Notes under the pieces: generated by a model
What the model was told of the DNA's origin: nothing
Database searches by the model: none
The model's input: only the letters and a program-made list of their open reading frames with translations
Assembly (NCBI GenBank): GCA_016928975.1
Contig: JAFGJR010000076.1
Location: 1-23,572 of the forward strand
DNA from: Sedimentisphaerales bacterium
GTDB lineage: Bacteria; Planctomycetota; Phycisphaerae; Sedimentisphaerales; SG8-4
Reading direction: 5' to 3'
Length of the DNA: 23,572 nucleotides
In this document: positions 22,936 through 23,572 of the stretch, one piece after another
Layout of the letters: each line of letters starts with the position of its first letter
How positions within the stretch are numbered: position 1 is the first letter of the stretch
Position numbers and translations under genes: made by a program

Positions 22936-23454
22936 ATGGATAGCATTCAGGTAGACCATGAGCGGGCAGTCGGCGATAGGTTCATCGCGGGGTACAACCG
23001 CATTAGGGAAGCCAGCTATGTATTCGAGCGGCGAGGAGATGCGGACCCAGACCCGAACCATCGGGCCCCAGACCTGATCTATCAGGACGGAGACGCTCGG
23101 ATAGGCATTGAGATCACCACCTGTTACTACGACTCCCACGATGCCAAGGTGCAATGGCAGAACGCACGCGGTCTTCCTGACGCGCCCTGGTGCGGGTCCG
23201 GCGTTGATTTCGATCAGGGCTTGATTGAAGATATCAACAAACGCATCCAAGCCAAATGTGGGAAGCCTTATAGGCCAGCCTGTTTTCTTCTGGTTTACAT
23301 CAACCCGGCTCTAACCACGTACGAAGATATGGAGAGATTGATGCCGGACGTTAGTATACCTGAACAGCACCGATTCGCGGGTATATGGCTGGTAGGGAGT
23401 CTCGGCATCAAGGCAAGGAGTAGGGTGACTGACGCCATGTGGGAACTGGCCTGA
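22936..23454 (+). CDS. Uncharacterised protein with a PD-(D/E)XK-like motif
   Basis: This is a 172-residue protein from ATG 22936 with only a weak AAAG upstream. I do not recognise a named family. Residues 45-61 read APDLIYQDGDARIGIEIT: PD (D46), then a strand and E59-I-T61, which fits the PD-x(n)-(D/E)-x-K nuclease core with threonine in place of lysine. E9 in the first helix could be the extra acidic residue often found in such folds. The second half (CFLLVYINPAL, FAGIWLVG) looks like further core strands. It follows the DUF4160/DUF2442 pair by 64 nt on the same strand, in a region of atypical composition, so it may be an accessory or defence-related nuclease-like protein. Enzymatic activity is uncertain. 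Confidence 0.65.
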   Translation: MDSIQVDHERAVGDRFIAGYNRIREASYVFERRGDADPDPNHRAPDLIYQDGDARIGIEITTCYYDSHDAKVQWQNARGLPDAPWCGSGVDFDQGLIEDINKRIQAKCGKPYRPACFLLVYINPALTTYEDMERLMPDVSIPEQHRFAGIWLVGSLGIKARSRVTDAMWELA

Positions 23455-23463
23455 TACTCCGAA

Positions 23464-23496
23464 GTCCCCGGGGGGTGGTATTGAGATTCCGGGGAC
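23464..23496. promoter_or_regulatory. Inverted repeat that could mask a ribosome-binding site
   Basis: GTCCCCGG (23464-23471) and CCGGGGAC (23489-23496) form a perfect 8-bp stem with a 17-nt loop. The right arm contains the GGGGA that would serve the possible start at 23501. It is also 10 nt after the previous stop, so a terminator-like role is possible, though no T-run follows. Confidence 0.4.
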
Positions 23497-23500
23497 ATCT

Positions 23501-23572
23501 ATGAGCAAGCCGTTGTCAAGACGGTCGCGGGATTTTTTCGCGGGAATCCCAAACATCTATTCGGCGTCACCC
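23501..23572 (+). CDS. Possible gene start running off the window
   Basis: ATG 23501 opens 24 codons to the window end without a stop, beginning MSKPLSRRSRDFFAGIPN. GGGGA lies 6 nt upstream. Too short to recognise a family. It is in the same orientation as the preceding genes, 46 nt downstream of the last stop. Confidence 0.4.
   Translation, partial: MSKPLSRRSRDFFAGIPNIYSASP

Overview
The window looks like a chromosomal segment of a Planctomycetota bacterium, probably of the Phycisphaerae/Sedimentisphaerales type. The base composition is GC-rich. There is a membrane-anchored Ser/Thr kinase fused to WD40 repeats, a GH106-type glycoside hydrolase, a TlpA-like redoxin fused to a LolA/DUF2092-like domain, and membrane proteins with a GxxPxxLDAL...DPF...YRxEGxGFxxYSVxxDxxDxGG tail common in that phylum. 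The assignment is inferred from protein character only; no rRNA or marker search was possible.

Layout. (1) 1-286: the 5' end of a minus-strand GH106-like secreted glycosidase, then about 500 bp of divergent intergenic DNA. (2) 794-8240: a tight six-gene plus-strand operon with an anchored protein of unknown role, an ABC ATPase, a small ABC-2 permease, a membrane-anchored LolA-like/TlpA-like fusion, and two paralogous large ABC-2 permeases with big extracytoplasmic domains. One ATPase serves three candidate membrane subunits, and the redoxin sits among them. This is the best candidate for a coherent, poorly described system here. (3) 8421-10210: a predicted outer-membrane beta-barrel and a convergent secreted protein built of two copies of one domain. 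(4) 10573-13520: a ferritin-like protein with an eroded metal site, an AI-2E family transporter with a large inserted loop, and an RNase HII-like protein whose gene carries a perfect 24-bp palindrome. (5) 13702-17070: the kinase/WD40 receptor, with 14 countable repeats. (6) 17185-18673: an ABM-fold monooxygenase and an iron-alcohol-dehydrogenase-family enzyme in one operon. (7) 18680-20779: MutS2 without its Smr nuclease domain, converging on the dehydrogenase with 6 nt between stop codons.

(8) 20780-22208 is a 1.4-kb gene-free block. It is filled with degenerate heptanucleotide-periodic repeats (at least six clusters, each with a period of exactly 7 nt), an imperfect 69-bp tandem duplication whose halves each contain GTAGTC/GACTAC dyads, a REP-like hairpin and an 11-bp perfect stem-loop. 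(9) 22209-23572: a less GC-rich accessory patch with a DUF4160/DUF2442 pair, a putative PD-(D/E)XK-like protein and a possible gene start running off the edge.

The most noteworthy hidden structures are the heptad repeat field, the palindromic repeat translated inside the RNase HII-like gene, and the redoxin-linked multi-permease ABC operon. Start codons were refined by ribosome-binding sites and family alignment: TTG at 2199, GTG at 3966, 6813, 13520, 13702 and 22209.
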